Origin: Lachnospiraceae bacterium
Lineage (GTDB): Bacteria; Bacillota; Clostridia; Lachnospirales; Lachnospiraceae
NCBI GenBank assembly: GCA_031272985.1
Contig: JAISSU010000025.1
Coordinates: 32,785 to 96,784, forward strand
Direction of reading: 5' to 3'
Length of the DNA: 64,000 nt
Made by a program: the position numbers and the translations under genes. The notes beneath the pieces were generated by a model. It had not been told where the DNA came from and did not search any database. It saw only the letters and a list, made by a program, of their open reading frames with translations. Shown in pieces: positions 16,422 through 25,905 of the stretch. Every line of letters starts with the position of its first letter. Within the stretch, counting starts at the first letter, position 1.

Positions 16422-17804
16422 ATGAATGGTCAAATCTCAAATAATGATGAATCAAAGAATCCTTTGGGCAGCGCCTCGATAGGTAAGCTGATACCTAAAT
16501 TTGCCATACCCGCTATGATTAGTATGCTGGTCGCTTCTACATATAATATTGTGGATCAGATTTTCATTGGACAGGGCGTGGGGTTGCTCGGAAATGCCGC
16601 AACTAATATCGCCTTTCCGATTGCTATTTTTTGCACCGCAATGGCGCTGCTCCTTGGAATCGGCGGGGCATCGAATTATAATCTTGAATCAGGAAGAGGA
16701 AATACCGAAAAGGCCGCTAAGATTGCCGGTACGGCTCTGTCGATGCTTCTGATTTGCTCTTGTACTTATGCTGTTTTGGTGCTGATTTTTTTGAGACCCT
16801 TGTTGCAGATTTTCGGAGTCACTGCTGAAATTCTTCCATATGCCTTGGATTATACAGGTATTACAGCTTTCGGTATCCCCTTTTTAGTCGTAACTACTGG
16901 AGGCAATCACCTGATTCGAGCTGACCGCAGCCCTACCTATTCTATGATTAGTATTGTTTCGGGAGCTATTATCAATACGATTTTGGATCCGCTGTTTATA
17001 TTCGGCTTTGGATGGGGGATAAAGGGTGCTGCCATTGCGACTGTTATCGGGCAGGTTTTTTCGGGGCTGATGGTTGCGTTTTATTTCATTAAAATGAAGA
17101 AAATGAACCTGACACTTCATAGACTAAAGCCTGTAGGCAGTTATATTAAGGCGATCTTGAGTCTTGGATTGGCCGCATTTGTTAATCAGATTGCCTTTGC
17201 TCTCGTGCAGATTGCCATGAACAATACCTTGCGGCATTATGGGGCGGATTCGATTTACGGCACGGAGATCCCATTGGCATGCGCGGGCGTAATCTCGAAG
17301 GTGACCGCTATATTTATGTCGTTTTGCATAGGATTGTCCCAAGGTTGCCAGCCGATTTATGGCTTTAATTACGGAGCAAAAAAGTATGACAGAGTTGAAA
17401 AAGCATGGAAAACCGCGATGATTTCCGCGCTTGGATTCGGGACATTTTTCGGTCTTGCCTTCCAGATTTTTCCGAGGCAGATTGTAAGCATATTCGGAAG
17501 CGGAGATGAGGTATACTATCATTTTGCCGAAAGATATTTCAGAATCTTCTTGATGATGACGTTTATTAACGGGATTCAGCCGCTGTCTTCCGGGTTTTTT
17601 ACTTCAATCGGGAAAGCGAAACGCGGGATTATTATTTCGCTTACGAGACAGGTGATTTTCCTGACTCCGCTAATTCTTATCTTCCCTATATTCATGGGCA
17701 TTGATGGTTTCATGTATGCGGGACCGATAGCGGATTTTGCCTCCGCAGCCACTGCTCTTGGTTTGGGAGTTCGGGAGATCCGTTCCATGAGGAGATTGAC
17801 GTAA
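16422..17804 (+). CDS. MATE family multidrug efflux transporter
   Basis: A 460-residue membrane protein with about 12 hydrophobic segments arranged as two bundles. MATE hallmarks are visible: IPKFAIPAMISMLVASTYNIVDQIFIG near the N-terminus (written here in parts: IPAMISML, YNIVDQIFIG), GASN in helix 2, LGLAAFVNQIAFALVQIAMN at the start of the second half, and GLSQGCQPIYGFNYGA. These proteins export drugs or metabolites using a Na+ or H+ gradient. GTGAGG precedes the ATG. The MarR regulator 91 bases downstream on the same strand is probably its controller. Confidence 0.94.
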   Translation: MNGQISNNDESKNPLGSASIGKLIPKFAIPAMISMLVASTYNIVDQIFIGQGVGLLGNAATNIAFPIAIFCTAMALLLGIGGASNYNLESGRGNTEKAAKIAGTALSMLLICSCTYAVLVLIFLRPLLQIFGVTAEILPYALDYTGITAFGIPFLVVTTGGNHLIRADRSPTYSMISIVSGAIINTILDPLFIFGFGWGIKGAAIATVIGQVFSGLMVAFYFIKMKKMNLTLHRLKPVGSYIKAILSLGLAAFVNQIAFALVQIAMNNTLRHYGADSIYGTEIPLACAGVISKVTAIFMSFCIGLSQGCQPIYGFNYGAKKYDRVEKAWKTAMISALGFGTFFGLAFQIFPRQIVSIFGSGDEVYYHFAERYFRIFLMMTFINGIQPLSSGFFTSIGKAKRGIIISLTRQVIFLTPLILIFPIFMGIDGFMYAGPIADFASAATALGLGVREIRSMRRLT

Positions 17805-17895
17805 AGTAAATTAAATAATAAGAAGCCATTATTAGAAAGTCCTTGAGTTAGCCATCCTGAAATGTTAAAATAAATTGATTGAAAAAGGGTGACGA

Positions 17896-18327
17896 ATGCG
17901 CGAAAAACAAACGGTTGGAAGTCTCATTAAGCAGATAAATACGCTGTACGAAAAGGACTTCAATCTTCGGCTGAAGGGTCTGGGGATTACGTCCTCTCAA
18001 TGTGATGTTCTGAAATACCTCTTTGAAAGCGGCGAAGAATTTGTTAATCAGCACGACATCGAAAAGGCTTTAAGTCTTAAGAACCCCACCGTGACGGGTA
18101 TTTTAAAGCGCCTCGACGCTAAGGGATTCGTTATCATTGTCCAAAATCGTACCGATAAGCGCTGTAAGAATGTATATTTGACAGATAAAGCATATGGGAT
18201 ACAGCGCCGTATGGAATTGGACAGAAAGCGCATAGATAAAAATCTGACGCTGAAAATGACCGAAAAAGAGGTCGCGGCTCTTACGCGGGCGCTGGAGAAA
18301 GTGCTATACAATGTGCAGGAACCGTAG
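17896..18327 (+). CDS. MarR family transcriptional regulator
   Basis: A 143-residue dimeric winged-helix regulator: LGITSSQCDVLKYLFESG, then the recognition helix KNPTVTGILKRLDAKG and the wing RTDKRCKNVYLTDKA, all typical of MarR. AAAGGGTGA precedes the ATG. It follows the MATE exporter, and MarR proteins commonly repress a neighbouring efflux pump. The stop codon TAG is the first triplet of a TAGGGG repeat, which suggests that the repeat inserted at or replaced the original 3' end. Confidence 0.92.
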   Translation: MREKQTVGSLIKQINTLYEKDFNLRLKGLGITSSQCDVLKYLFESGEEFVNQHDIEKALSLKNPTVTGILKRLDAKGFVIIVQNRTDKRCKNVYLTDKAYGIQRRMELDRKRIDKNLTLKMTEKEVAALTRALEKVLYNVQEP

Positions 18328-18346
18328 GGGTGCCAGCAATAGGCAC
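18325..18346. repeat. TAGGGG palindrome supplying the marR stop codon
   Basis: The TAG (18325-18327) is the stop codon of the MarR gene. GTGCC (18330-18334) pairs with GGCAC (18342-18346). It runs directly into the larger repeat at 18347. Confidence 0.65.
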
Positions 18347-18486
18347 ACGCCCTTGAAGGTCCGCGTGAAAACTTTCCAAGTCCCCGCGCGGAAGTCGCTC
18401 ATATTTGGACGCTAATTTGGGGAGGGCGCGGGCGTTCGCTTCCTAACGCACGGATTACTTGGAAAGCTTCCACTCGGCGCGGGCGT
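18347..18486. repeat. Interspersed palindromic repeat, ~140-bp type (copy D)
   Basis: Ends are ACGCCCTTGAAGGTCC at 18347 and GGCGCGGGCGT at 18486; ACGCCC pairs with GGGCGT. Inside, CTTTCCAAGT (18372-18381) pairs with ACTTGGAAAG (18457-18466). The centre shares the 16-mer CGCTCATATTTGGACG (18396-18411) with copy E (54230-54245), and both have a GTTCGCTTnCTnACGCAC stretch. The ends match those of the 87-bp copies. Confidence 0.8.
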
Positions 18487-18505
18487 AATAATATGCATAT
18501 GTCAC

Positions 18506-18528
18506 ACACGCCCTTGAAAGTCCTCGTG
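18506..18528. repeat. Solitary left end of the interspersed repeat
   Basis: ACACGCCCTTGAAAGTCC and following CGTG repeat the left end of copy D with one change in the core palindrome. There is no right end before thyA, which starts 20 bases later. Confidence 0.6.
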
Positions 18529-18547
18529 AAACGATTAGGAGAAATAA

Positions 18548-19396
18548 ATGAGTATTGCCGATAATATTTTCATATCCATGTGCCGTGACATTATCGATAA
18601 CGGTACCGACACGAAGGGCGAGAAGGTTCGCCCTGTCTGGGAGGATGGCTCCCCAGCGCATACGGTTAAGAGGTTCGGTGTCGTAAATCGTTATGATCTT
18701 CGGAAGGAATTTCCCGCTCTGACTTTGAGGCGCACAGCCATTAAGAGCTGTACGGATGAGGTTTTGTGGATTTGGCAGCGTAAATCCAATAATATTCATG
18801 ATTTACAGGCACACATCTGGGACTCTTGGGCGGATGCGTCAGGCTCTATCGGTAAAGCCTATGGTTACCAGATGGGAGTCGTGCACGAATATAAAGAAGG
18901 TCTATTTGACCAGACCGACAGGGTTATATTTGATTTAAAGAATAATCCTTACAGCAGGCGCATTATGACTAATATTTATGTCCATCAGGATTTGCATGAG
19001 ATGGGGCTTTATCCATGCGCATACAGCATGACCTTTAATGTTACCCATGAAAAGAATTCCGAAAAACTGACGCTTAATGCCATTTTGAATCAACGTTCTA
19101 ACGATGTATTGGCTGCGAATAATTGGAATGTCTGCCAATACGCGGTGTTAGTACATATGCTTGCACAGGTTTGCAATATGAATGCGGGTGAATTCGTGCA
19201 TGTAATCGCCGATGCGCATATATATGACAGACACATTCCTTTGGTTGAGGAGTTGATTGCCAGAGAACCCTTACCTGCACCGGACTTTTGGCTGAATCCG
19301 GAAATCAAGGATTTTTATGATTTTACGCCGGATGACGTGAAATTAATAAATTATCAAACGCACGAACAGATTAAGAATATTCCGATTGCCGTGTAG
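18548..19396 (+). CDS. thyA: Thymidylate synthase
   Basis: Makes dTMP from dUMP, using methylene-tetrahydrofolate and yielding dihydrofolate. A 282-residue ThyA: the catalytic Cys157 lies in LYPCAYSMTF, the phosphate-binding Arg in NPYSRRIMTN, and NQRSNDVLAANNWNVCQYA and HVIADAHIYDRH (both only partly quoted) are the conserved C-terminal blocks. AGGAG precedes the ATG. Dihydrofolate reductase follows 47 bases later and recycles the product, a common pairing. The stop codon TAG is again the beginning of a TAGGGG palindrome (GGGCG at 19397-19401 with CGCCC at 19411-19415). Confidence 0.96.
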   Translation: MSIADNIFISMCRDIIDNGTDTKGEKVRPVWEDGSPAHTVKRFGVVNRYDLRKEFPALTLRRTAIKSCTDEVLWIWQRKSNNIHDLQAHIWDSWADASGSIGKAYGYQMGVVHEYKEGLFDQTDRVIFDLKNNPYSRRIMTNIYVHQDLHEMGLYPCAYSMTFNVTHEKNSEKLTLNAILNQRSNDVLAANNWNVCQYAVLVHMLAQVCNMNAGEFVHVIADAHIYDRHIPLVEELIAREPLPAPDFWLNPEIKDFYDFTPDDVKLINYQTHEQIKNIPIAV

Positions 19397-19415
19397 GGGC
19401 GCTGTCACTTCGCCC
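19394..19415. repeat. TAGGGG palindrome supplying the thyA stop codon
   Basis: TAG at 19394-19396 ends thyA. GGGCG (19397-19401) pairs with CGCCC (19411-19415). Same family as 5749, 10542, 18325 and 47029. Confidence 0.6.
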
Positions 19416-19443
19416 GTTGGTAATTTTGCAGAAAGGAAAACAT

Positions 19444-19938
19444 ATGAACATCATCGCCGCAGTGGACAAAAATTGGGCCATCGGTCTGAATAATAAATTA
19501 TTGGTAAGCATCCCGCAAGATATGGCATTTTTTAGGCACGTTACAAAGGGAAAAGTAGTCGTCATGGGCAGAAAGACTCTGGAAAGCCTCCCCGGCGGCA
19601 CAGGTCTTAAAAACCGCGTAAATATTGTGCTGACGACGGATAAAAACTATAGTAAGCCCGACATTGTAATTGTCAATAACGAAAAAGAATTGTTGAAAGA
19701 GTTAATAAAATACGAAGCTGAAGACATTTTCATTATTGGCGGTGAGGCGGTCTACAGACTTCTCTTGCCACATTGCGATAAAGCCTATATAACTAAGATT
19801 GACCATGCATATAATGCGGATTCATGGTTCCCTAATCTGGATAAAGATCCCGATTGGACAATGACAAAAACCAGCGATGAGCAGACGTATTTTGATTTGG
19901 AATATGTTTTTACGATATATGAAAGAAAGGCAGTATAA
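19444..19938 (+). CDS. folA: Dihydrofolate reductase
   Basis: NADPH-dependent reduction of dihydrofolate to tetrahydrofolate, pairing with the ThyA just upstream. A 164-residue protein with the family blocks MNIIAAVDKNWAIGLNNKL, DMAFFRHVTKGKVVVMGRKT (quoted in part), SLPGG and IFIIGGEAVYRLLLP. The frame extends upstream to a TTG at 19417, but the ATG at 19444 has AAAGGA 6-10 bases before it and gives the normal N-terminus. argS begins 7 bases after the stop, so thyA-folA-argS may be one transcript. Confidence 0.96.
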   Translation: MNIIAAVDKNWAIGLNNKLLVSIPQDMAFFRHVTKGKVVVMGRKTLESLPGGTGLKNRVNIVLTTDKNYSKPDIVIVNNEKELLKELIKYEAEDIFIIGGEAVYRLLLPHCDKAYITKIDHAYNADSWFPNLDKDPDWTMTKTSDEQTYFDLEYVFTIYERKAV

Positions 19939-19945
19939 ATCATAG

Positions 19946-21727
19946 ATGAAATCACTTATAGAATTATTGGAAATCGAAGTAAAAAAAGCTTTTGTCGCAG
20001 CAGGCTATGATGAAAAATACGGGATGGTTACATATTCGAACCGTGCGGATTTGAGTGAATTCCAGTGTAATGGCGCCTTAGCGGGAGCAAAAATATACCA
20101 TAAATCCCCTTTAATAATTGCAAAAGAGGTGTGCGAAATCCTCCAAAGATGCCCTTATTTTGAGGAGGTGAATGCATTCGCACCGGGCTTTATTAATATG
20201 AACGTTTCGCCTGCATATGCTGCCGAATATCTAAATGAAATGTCAAATGATTCTCGTTTGGGCTGTGAGAAAAATTCGAATTCCCGAAAAGTTATATTGG
20301 ACTTCGGTGGACCTAATGTGGCGAAACCCCTTCACGTCGGACATCTGCGCTCCGCGATTATTGGCGAGAGCCTAAAGCGCATACTTAAATTTATGGGTGA
20401 TAATGTCCTGGGCGATATCCACATGGGAGACTGGGGGCTGCAGATTGGGCTTATTATTACCGAATTAAAACATCGAGAGCCGCAGTCAGTGTATTTTGAT
20501 AGTGATTTTAACGGAGAATACCCGAACAAAGCTCCGTTTACGATTTCAGATCTGGAGGAAATTTACCCTACCGCGAGCGCACTTTCAAAAGAGAACGAAG
20601 AATATCGCAATGAAGCGCTTTATGCCACAAAGGAGTTGCAAAACGGCAGACGTGGCTATATAGCGTTGTGGAAACAGATTATGGCGGCTTCTGTCGCTGA
20701 TTTAAAGAAGAATTATGAGAAATTGAATGTGACTTTTGATTTATGGAAAGGGGAAGCGGATGCTGATCCCTATATTGCTCCAATGATAGAAAAAATGAAG
20801 GCTGATAATGTAGCGCACATCGATGACGGAGCGCTAATCATCGATGTAAGCGAGCCCGAAGATACAAAGGAAGTGCCCCCGTGCATGATTCTTAAATCCG
20901 ATGGAGCGAGTCTTTATACTACCACTGACCTCGCGACACTACAAGAACGCATGGAGGATTATGCGCCGGATCTGGTTTTGTATGTCGTGGATAAGCGTCA
21001 GGATTTGCATTTCCTTCAGGTGTTTCGCGCCTCGAGAAAGGCGAGGATAGTGCCGGAAAAGACTGAACTTACCTTCCTCGGATTTGGCACAATGAACGGA
21101 AAAGACGCAAAGCCGTTTAAAACCCGTGAAGGCGGGACCATGCGCTTGCAGGATTTACTTACTGATGTCAGAATTAAAATGGAAGAAAAGATTGCCGAAA
21201 ACGCGACAATCACAGGGGATGAAGCGCGAAATGTGGCCGCTAAAGTGGCACTGTCCGCAATTAAATACGGGGATTTATCAAATCAAGCCGCCAAAGACTA
21301 CATATTTGATGTTGATAGATTCACGTCCTTTGAAGGAAATACCGGACCTTATATTTTGTATACGATAGTGAGAATTAATTCAATTTTGAATAAATATAAA
21401 GAAAATTGCGCCCAGCAAAGTTCTGATATCATTGGAACATATAAGATTTTGCCGGCGGGTACGCAAGGCGAAAAGGCTCTGATGCTGGAGGCTTCGAAAT
21501 TCTCCGAGACCATTAATTTCGCATATGAGGAATTGGCGCCGCATAAGATTTGCGCATACATTTTTAATCTCGCGAATTTGGCGAACCGCTTCTACCATGA
21601 CACGAAAATTTTGACTGAAAGCGATTCGGAAAAACAAAAAAGCTATATCGCATTGCTATCTTTAATTGTCAGGGTTCTTGAACAGTGTATTGATTTGCTC
21701 GGATTTGAGGCTCCCGAGAGGATGTAA
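19946..21727 (+). CDS. argS: Arginyl-tRNA synthetase
   Basis: Charges tRNA-Arg. A 593-residue class I synthetase: the N-terminal ArgRS-specific domain is followed by DFGGPNVAKPLHVGHLRSAI, in which HVGH is the HIGH motif, then GDWGLQIG and, in place of KMSKS, the ArgRS-type GKDAKPFKTREGGTMRL loop. The C-terminal all-helical anticodon-binding domain (DALR type) ends near the stop. The length is normal. No strong ribosome site precedes the ATG, which starts 7 bases after folA, so it may depend on readthrough from the upstream gene. No T-box leader is present. Confidence 0.96.
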   Translation: MKSLIELLEIEVKKAFVAAGYDEKYGMVTYSNRADLSEFQCNGALAGAKIYHKSPLIIAKEVCEILQRCPYFEEVNAFAPGFINMNVSPAYAAEYLNEMSNDSRLGCEKNSNSRKVILDFGGPNVAKPLHVGHLRSAIIGESLKRILKFMGDNVLGDIHMGDWGLQIGLIITELKHREPQSVYFDSDFNGEYPNKAPFTISDLEEIYPTASALSKENEEYRNEALYATKELQNGRRGYIALWKQIMAASVADLKKNYEKLNVTFDLWKGEADADPYIAPMIEKMKADNVAHIDDGALIIDVSEPEDTKEVPPCMILKSDGASLYTTTDLATLQERMEDYAPDLVLYVVDKRQDLHFLQVFRASRKARIVPEKTELTFLGFGTMNGKDAKPFKTREGGTMRLQDLLTDVRIKMEEKIAENATITGDEARNVAAKVALSAIKYGDLSNQAAKDYIFDVDRFTSFEGNTGPYILYTIVRINSILNKYKENCAQQSSDIIGTYKILPAGTQGEKALMLEASKFSETINFAYEELAPHKICAYIFNLANLANRFYHDTKILTESDSEKQKSYIALLSLIVRVLEQCIDLLGFEAPERM

Positions 21728-21751
21728 AGCTAAAAAGAATGGCATATCTTT

Positions 21752-21803
21752 ATCCGGCTAAGCAGGTAATTATTCTAAATGGTGATACTGCCGGCCGGAT
21801 TTT
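21752..21803 (+). terminator. Putative terminator after argS
   Basis: ATCCGGC (21752-21758) pairs with GCCGGAT (21794-21800), enclosing GCAG/CTGC pairing, followed by three T. The long loop lowers confidence. Confidence 0.5.
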
Positions 21804-21918
21804 GTCACATATAGTTTTATGTTTTGCCTATTTTTTATCACATATTTTTCACAAAGTCTCGGTAGAATGAAGAAAATTTAAAAAATACTCACATTTATTA
21901 AGAAGGAGCGCGAGATAA

Positions 21919-23337
21919 ATGGACAATCAGTACTATTATTACAACGGTAATGACGGACAGGGAAAGGTCCCGTCAGAAAATTATGAAGCAGGCGCCAACA
22001 ATGCGGGTTTTTCTTCAAACAGTGCATATAATTCGCAAGGCGGCGCATATAATGCACAAGGCTCTTATGCTAACAATGGCGGATACAATACTCAAGCCGG
22101 TTATACGGCGCCTACCAGAGTCAGAAGGCGTAAAAAAACCCCGAAGTGGGTTCTGGCATTGTCGCTTGGTTTGGTTTTCGGACTTTCGGCGGGAATTATT
22201 TTTCAGGGAGTCAATATTCTATCAGACCAATTGCTTCCGAAATCCGCCGAGGAGTCTGAGGCTACCACTGAATCCACATCAGGCACATTGACCGAAGAAG
22301 AAAAAAATGTAACAAAGACGACTTTGACCACAGGTGATGCTACGGTAGTGACCTCGGATGTTTCAGGGATCGTAAAAGAGGTTATGCCATCAATTGTTTC
22401 AATTACAAATATGAGCGTTCAGCAGATTCAGAGCTTTTTTGGCGGAGCACAAGAGTATGAAGCAGAGAGTATGGGTTCCGGCATCATTATCGGAGAGAAT
22501 TCCGACGAGTACCTCGTGGTGACTAATCAGCATGTTATCGCCGGATATAAAACCTTAAGCGTAACTTTTATTGACGGACAGAGCATTGAGGCTAATCTCA
22601 AAGGTGCCGATGCCGCAAAGGACATAGCTGTAGTAGCGGTTCCGAAAGCCAGTGTCCCTCAGGAGACAAAAGACGCGATTTCTGTAGCTACTTTGGGTGA
22701 TTCAGATGCACTGCAGGTAGGCGAGCCAGCGATTGCCATAGGCAATGCTTTAGGATATGGTCAGTCTGTTACCGTAGGCATAATTTCTGCTTTAAATCGC
22801 GAAGTGGACGGTTATGACGCAAAGCTCATCCAAACGGACGCCGCTATTAATTACGGAAATTCCGGCGGGGCCTTACTAAATGTAAAAGGTCAGGTTATCG
22901 GAATAAATAGTGTAAAGGTCGCCGCAAGCGCGGTTGAAGGCATGGGTTATGCCATTCCGATGAGCGATGTCAGCGAGATTATCACAAACCTCATGAACGC
23001 GAAAACTCGAACAAAGGTCGCCGAGGAGGAGCGCGGATATATAGGGATTTCCGGGGTTGATGTTTCCGATGAAACGGCCGAGCTTTACAATATGCCCACC
23101 GGTGTTTATGTCTCAATGGTTTCCGAAGGCGGGGCGGCAGCGAGTGCGGGTCTTACTAAGGGAACAATAATTACAAAACTCGACGGAGTGACTATTGATA
23201 CTTTATCCACCTTGCAGGAGCAATTGACTTACTACAAAGCCGGTGAAGTGGTGTCGCTCACTGTGCAGGTACCTACTGCAAATGGCGAATACGAGGAACA
23301 AGTCGTTGAACTGACATTAGGGGCGAGGGCTCAGTAA
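21919..23337 (+). CDS. htrA: HtrA-like membrane-anchored serine protease
   Basis: Cell-envelope quality-control protease. 472 residues: a cytoplasmic N-terminal 60-residue region very rich in Asn, Gly, Tyr and Ala, a basic stretch RVRRRKKTPK, one membrane helix (77-96), a Thr/Ser/Glu linker, a trypsin-like domain with catalytic His205 (TNQHVIAG), Asp235 (AKDIAVV) and Ser315 (GNSGGALL), and a C-terminal PDZ domain from about 375. This is the topology of Gram-positive HtrA/YycK. AAGGAG precedes the ATG. It stands alone with a terminator behind it. The Asn/Tyr-rich leader is longer than in Bacillus HtrA and is probably disordered. Confidence 0.95.
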   Translation: MDNQYYYYNGNDGQGKVPSENYEAGANNAGFSSNSAYNSQGGAYNAQGSYANNGGYNTQAGYTAPTRVRRRKKTPKWVLALSLGLVFGLSAGIIFQGVNILSDQLLPKSAEESEATTESTSGTLTEEEKNVTKTTLTTGDATVVTSDVSGIVKEVMPSIVSITNMSVQQIQSFFGGAQEYEAESMGSGIIIGENSDEYLVVTNQHVIAGYKTLSVTFIDGQSIEANLKGADAAKDIAVVAVPKASVPQETKDAISVATLGDSDALQVGEPAIAIGNALGYGQSVTVGIISALNREVDGYDAKLIQTDAAINYGNSGGALLNVKGQVIGINSVKVAASAVEGMGYAIPMSDVSEIITNLMNAKTRTKVAEEERGYIGISGVDVSDETAELYNMPTGVYVSMVSEGGAAASAGLTKGTIITKLDGVTIDTLSTLQEQLTYYKAGEVVSLTVQVPTANGEYEEQVVELTLGARAQ

Positions 23338-23403
23338 GCCGTTAAGATAATTGCGGGTAAAGCGTTATAAAAAGACTATGATGGTGCATTGTTTCGATAG
23401 ATT

Positions 23404-23436
23404 AGCCTTCCTTACGTTACGTGAGGGAGGCTTTTT
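23404..23436 (+). terminator. Rho-independent terminator after htrA
   Basis: AGCCTTCC-TACG (23404-23416) pairs with GTGAGGGAGGCT (23421-23432), followed by T residues. Confidence 0.85.
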
Positions 23437-23501
23437 AGTTCTTGCGGTAATGGCTTTTTCGTTATAGAATAGTTAAAGATTATTTTTCAGGAGGATGATT
23501 C

Positions 23502-24740
23502 ATGTATAAATTTGAAGAAATTGTTGCTGTTGACAATGAAATTGCGTCAGCTATTCAGGCTGAAATGGACAGGCAGAATACTCATCTTGAGCTAATTGCC
23601 TCGGAGAACTGGGTCAGCAAGGCGGTAATGTCGGCCATGGGTTCACCCCTGACGAATAAATATGCCGAGGGTTACCCGGGGAAGCGTTATTACGGAGGAT
23701 GTGCTTGCGTAGACGTGGTGGAGAATCTTGCAATCGAAAGGGCTAAACAGCTATACGGCTGCACCTATGCTAATGTACAGCCTCACTCCGGTTCACAGGC
23801 GAATATGGCCGTATATTTTGCGATGCTGGAGCCCGGAGATAAGATTCTCGGAATGAGCCTCGCGCATGGTGGTCACCTTACGCATGGATCACCGGTTAAC
23901 ATTTCAGGAAAATATTTTAAGATTGCTGCTTATGGAGTGGATGACAATGGTTTCATAGATTATGACAATGTTAGAGAAATTGCACTTACTGAAAAGCCAA
24001 AGCTAATTGTGGCGGGAGCGAGCGCCTATATGCGAGCGCTGGACTTTAAGAAATTCAAAGAAATTGCGGATGAATGCGGGGCATATCTTATGGTGGATAT
24101 GGCGCATATCGCAGGACTCGTGGCGGCAGGTGTCCACGAAAGCCCCATTCCTTATGCCGATGTGACGACTACGACCACGCATAAGACTCTGCGCGGACCC
24201 AGAGGCGGAATGATTCTTTCAAGTGCCGAAAATGAAGAAAAATTTCATTTTAACAAGGCAATATTTCCAGGCATTCAAGGCGGTCCCTTAGAGCACGTAA
24301 TCGCGGCAAAGGCTGTGGCTTTTAAAGAGGCATTAAGTCCGGGTTTCGTGGAGTATCAAAAACAGATTGTTAAGAACGCAAAGGCTCTTTCCGAGGGCTT
24401 AATAAAGCGTGGAATCGCCCTTATTTCCGGAGGAACGGATAATCATTTGCTTTTAGTGGATTTGCGAAAAGAGGAGATCACAGGCAAAGAATTGGAGCAT
24501 CGTTTGGATGACGCTCATATTACCTGTAATAAAAATTCCGTTCCGGGTGATAAACGTTCACCTTTTGTAACGAGCGGCATACGTCTGGGCACTCCCGCAG
24601 TCACCACAAGGGGCTTAAAAGAAGCCGAGATGGATAAAATCGCCGAATTTATTTCGCTTGTGAAGGCTGATGCCAATAATATCGAATCTGTCAGAACGCA
24701 GGTCGAGGAAATGGCTAAGGAGTTTCCGCTTGAAATGTAG
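23502..24740 (+). CDS. glyA: Serine hydroxymethyltransferase
   Basis: PLP enzyme interconverting serine and glycine with transfer of one carbon to tetrahydrofolate; it feeds methylene-THF to ThyA and purine synthesis. 412 residues, full length. Motifs: [49 protein letters not shown] and the PLP Schiff-base Lys228 in [20 protein letters not shown] precedes the ATG. It is a single gene between a terminator and the convergent AEC transporter. No folate riboswitch is seen before it. Confidence 0.97.
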   Translation: MYKFEEIVAVDNEIASAIQAEMDRQNTHLELIASENWVSKAVMSAMGSPLTNKYAEGYPGKRYYGGCACVDVVENLAIERAKQLYGCTYANVQPHSGSQANMAVYFAMLEPGDKILGMSLAHGGHLTHGSPVNISGKYFKIAAYGVDDNGFIDYDNVREIALTEKPKLIVAGASAYMRALDFKKFKEIADECGAYLMVDMAHIAGLVAAGVHESPIPYADVTTTTTHKTLRGPRGGMILSSAENEEKFHFNKAIFPGIQGGPLEHVIAAKAVAFKEALSPGFVEYQKQIVKNAKALSEGLIKRGIALISGGTDNHLLLVDLRKEEITGKELEHRLDDAHITCNKNSVPGDKRSPFVTSGIRLGTPAVTTRGLKEAEMDKIAEFISLVKADANNIESVRTQVEEMAKEFPLEM

Positions 24741-24785
24741 GATCCGACTATTAATAGCGAAACATTGCTCAACAAAACAGAAAAA

Positions 24786-25700
24786 TTATCTATACAGCAA
24801 CATAAAAAGCGGTATTGTCAGTGCCGCGAATATTGTTGATACCGAATAAATCTGCGCCGCATAGCCTGAATCTTTATTAAATGTCAGGGCAAATGAATTA
24901 ATAGTGGTCGCCGCAGGGCAAGCGAGCGCAATTGTGAGAACAGCTTTGACATCTACGTCAATCGGCAGAAATCGGATTGGGATTATCACTAAAGCAGGTG
25001 TCACAAACATCGATATAAAAATAATTATCGGCAGGCGTTTGTTTCGCAGCACGTCTGCTATTTTATTTTGGGACAGGGCGATACCGGCTATTATCATGGC
25101 CAAGGGTGTGTTTGTGTCGGCTACTAATTGCAGCGCGCTTTCAGGGAGTTCGGGTAGCCGAAGACGCAAAAAGAAAAATATAAAGCCGAGAAATGCGGCA
25201 ATTATCGTAGGATTCAGCATATTCTTAAGAACGGTTTTTGCGCTGATTTTTTCCTCACCGCTGCGAAACGTGGTGACGCCGTGGCTCCAGTTGTAAATAT
25301 TAAATGCGGCAATAAAAGCGGAAAGATACAATACGCCTTTGGAACCGAGGACAGCGTTTACGACAGGGATGCCAAAAAATCCAACATTATTATAAACAAT
25401 CGCATATCTCTCAATACACGCATTAAGATGCTTTTTAGGGACAAGAAGGAAGCTTATCGGAATCAATACACCCATCGCCAGTGCTCCGATAATAAAGGTA
25501 AGAATAAAATTCTTTAATAATTCGGAGTCATAATCCTGCAGGAAAGCCATAAAAACCATCAGGGGATTTACAACATATAGCAGGAGATTAGAAAGCTGCC
25601 GACCGCCATCTAATGATATCAGTTTGGTTTTATATGTTATGCAACCGATTATCAGAATAATCAGCATTAATACTATCTGCCTGACGACAAGAAGTGCCAT
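24786..25700 (-). CDS. AEC family (auxin efflux carrier-like) transporter
   Basis: A 304-residue membrane protein with about 10 hydrophobic helices and the AEC fold: an N-terminal helix bundle (QIVLMLIILIIGCITYKTK), NVGFFGIPVVNAVLG in the fourth helix, TNTPLAMIIAGIAL at the start of the second half, and ALACPAATTINSFAL (loosely matching the P-A-A-t motif). Bacterial members export malate, malonate or other small organic acids; the substrate here is unknown. AAAGGAG precedes the ATG on the minus strand. It is a single gene, convergent with glyA. The upstream region is occupied by repeat copy B. Confidence 0.9.
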   Translation of the reverse strand: MALLVVRQIVLMLIILIIGCITYKTKLISLDGGRQLSNLLLYVVNPLMVFMAFLQDYDSELLKNFILTFIIGALAMGVLIPISFLLVPKKHLNACIERYAIVYNNVGFFGIPVVNAVLGSKGVLYLSAFIAAFNIYNWSHGVTTFRSGEEKISAKTVLKNMLNPTIIAAFLGFIFFFLRLRLPELPESALQLVADTNTPLAMIIAGIALSQNKIADVLRNKRLPIIIFISMFVTPALVIIPIRFLPIDVDVKAVLTIALACPAATTINSFALTFNKDSGYAAQIYSVSTIFAALTIPLFMLLYR

Positions 25701-25748
25701 GGGTTAGGGGCTCCTTTCATAAAACGCGTAATATTCACAAACTTCTCC

Positions 25749-25835
25749 GTGTGCCCTAAAGGTCTTCGACAAATCCTTCCTCACTCGCATGCCCGGCATG
25801 CCTCGCTCGGAAGCTTTGTCTCAGCGCGGGCACAC
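25749..25835. repeat. Interspersed palindromic repeat, ~87-bp type (copy B)
   Basis: GTGTGCCC (25749-25756) and GGGCACAC (25828-25835) are perfect 8-base inverted ends. Inside are GACAAA/TTTGTC, TTCC/GGAA and the central GCATGCCCGGCATGC palindrome. It is nearly identical to copy A at 10426-10514 except at the outer bases, where both arms have changed together (ACACGCCC/GGGCGT versus GTGTGCCC/GGGCACAC). This compensation suggests selection for the hairpin. Confidence 0.88.
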
Positions 25836-25865
25836 TTTGAAAGATTCGCGACGTAAAAAATTTGA

Positions 25866-25894
25866 TTGACGAGCTAATATCATGGTGCTATACT
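25866..25894 (+). promoter_or_regulatory. Promoter of pflB leader
   Basis: TTGACG (25866-25871), 17 bases, TATACT (25889-25894), with an extended TGC before the -10. Transcription would begin near 25901 and include the riboswitch. Confidence 0.8.
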
Positions 25895-25905
25895 ACATTT
25901 GGTTT

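Noticed and set aside
23440..23500. Tetrahydrofolate riboswitch before glyA
   Set aside because: The gap after the terminator is too short and lacks the aptamer.
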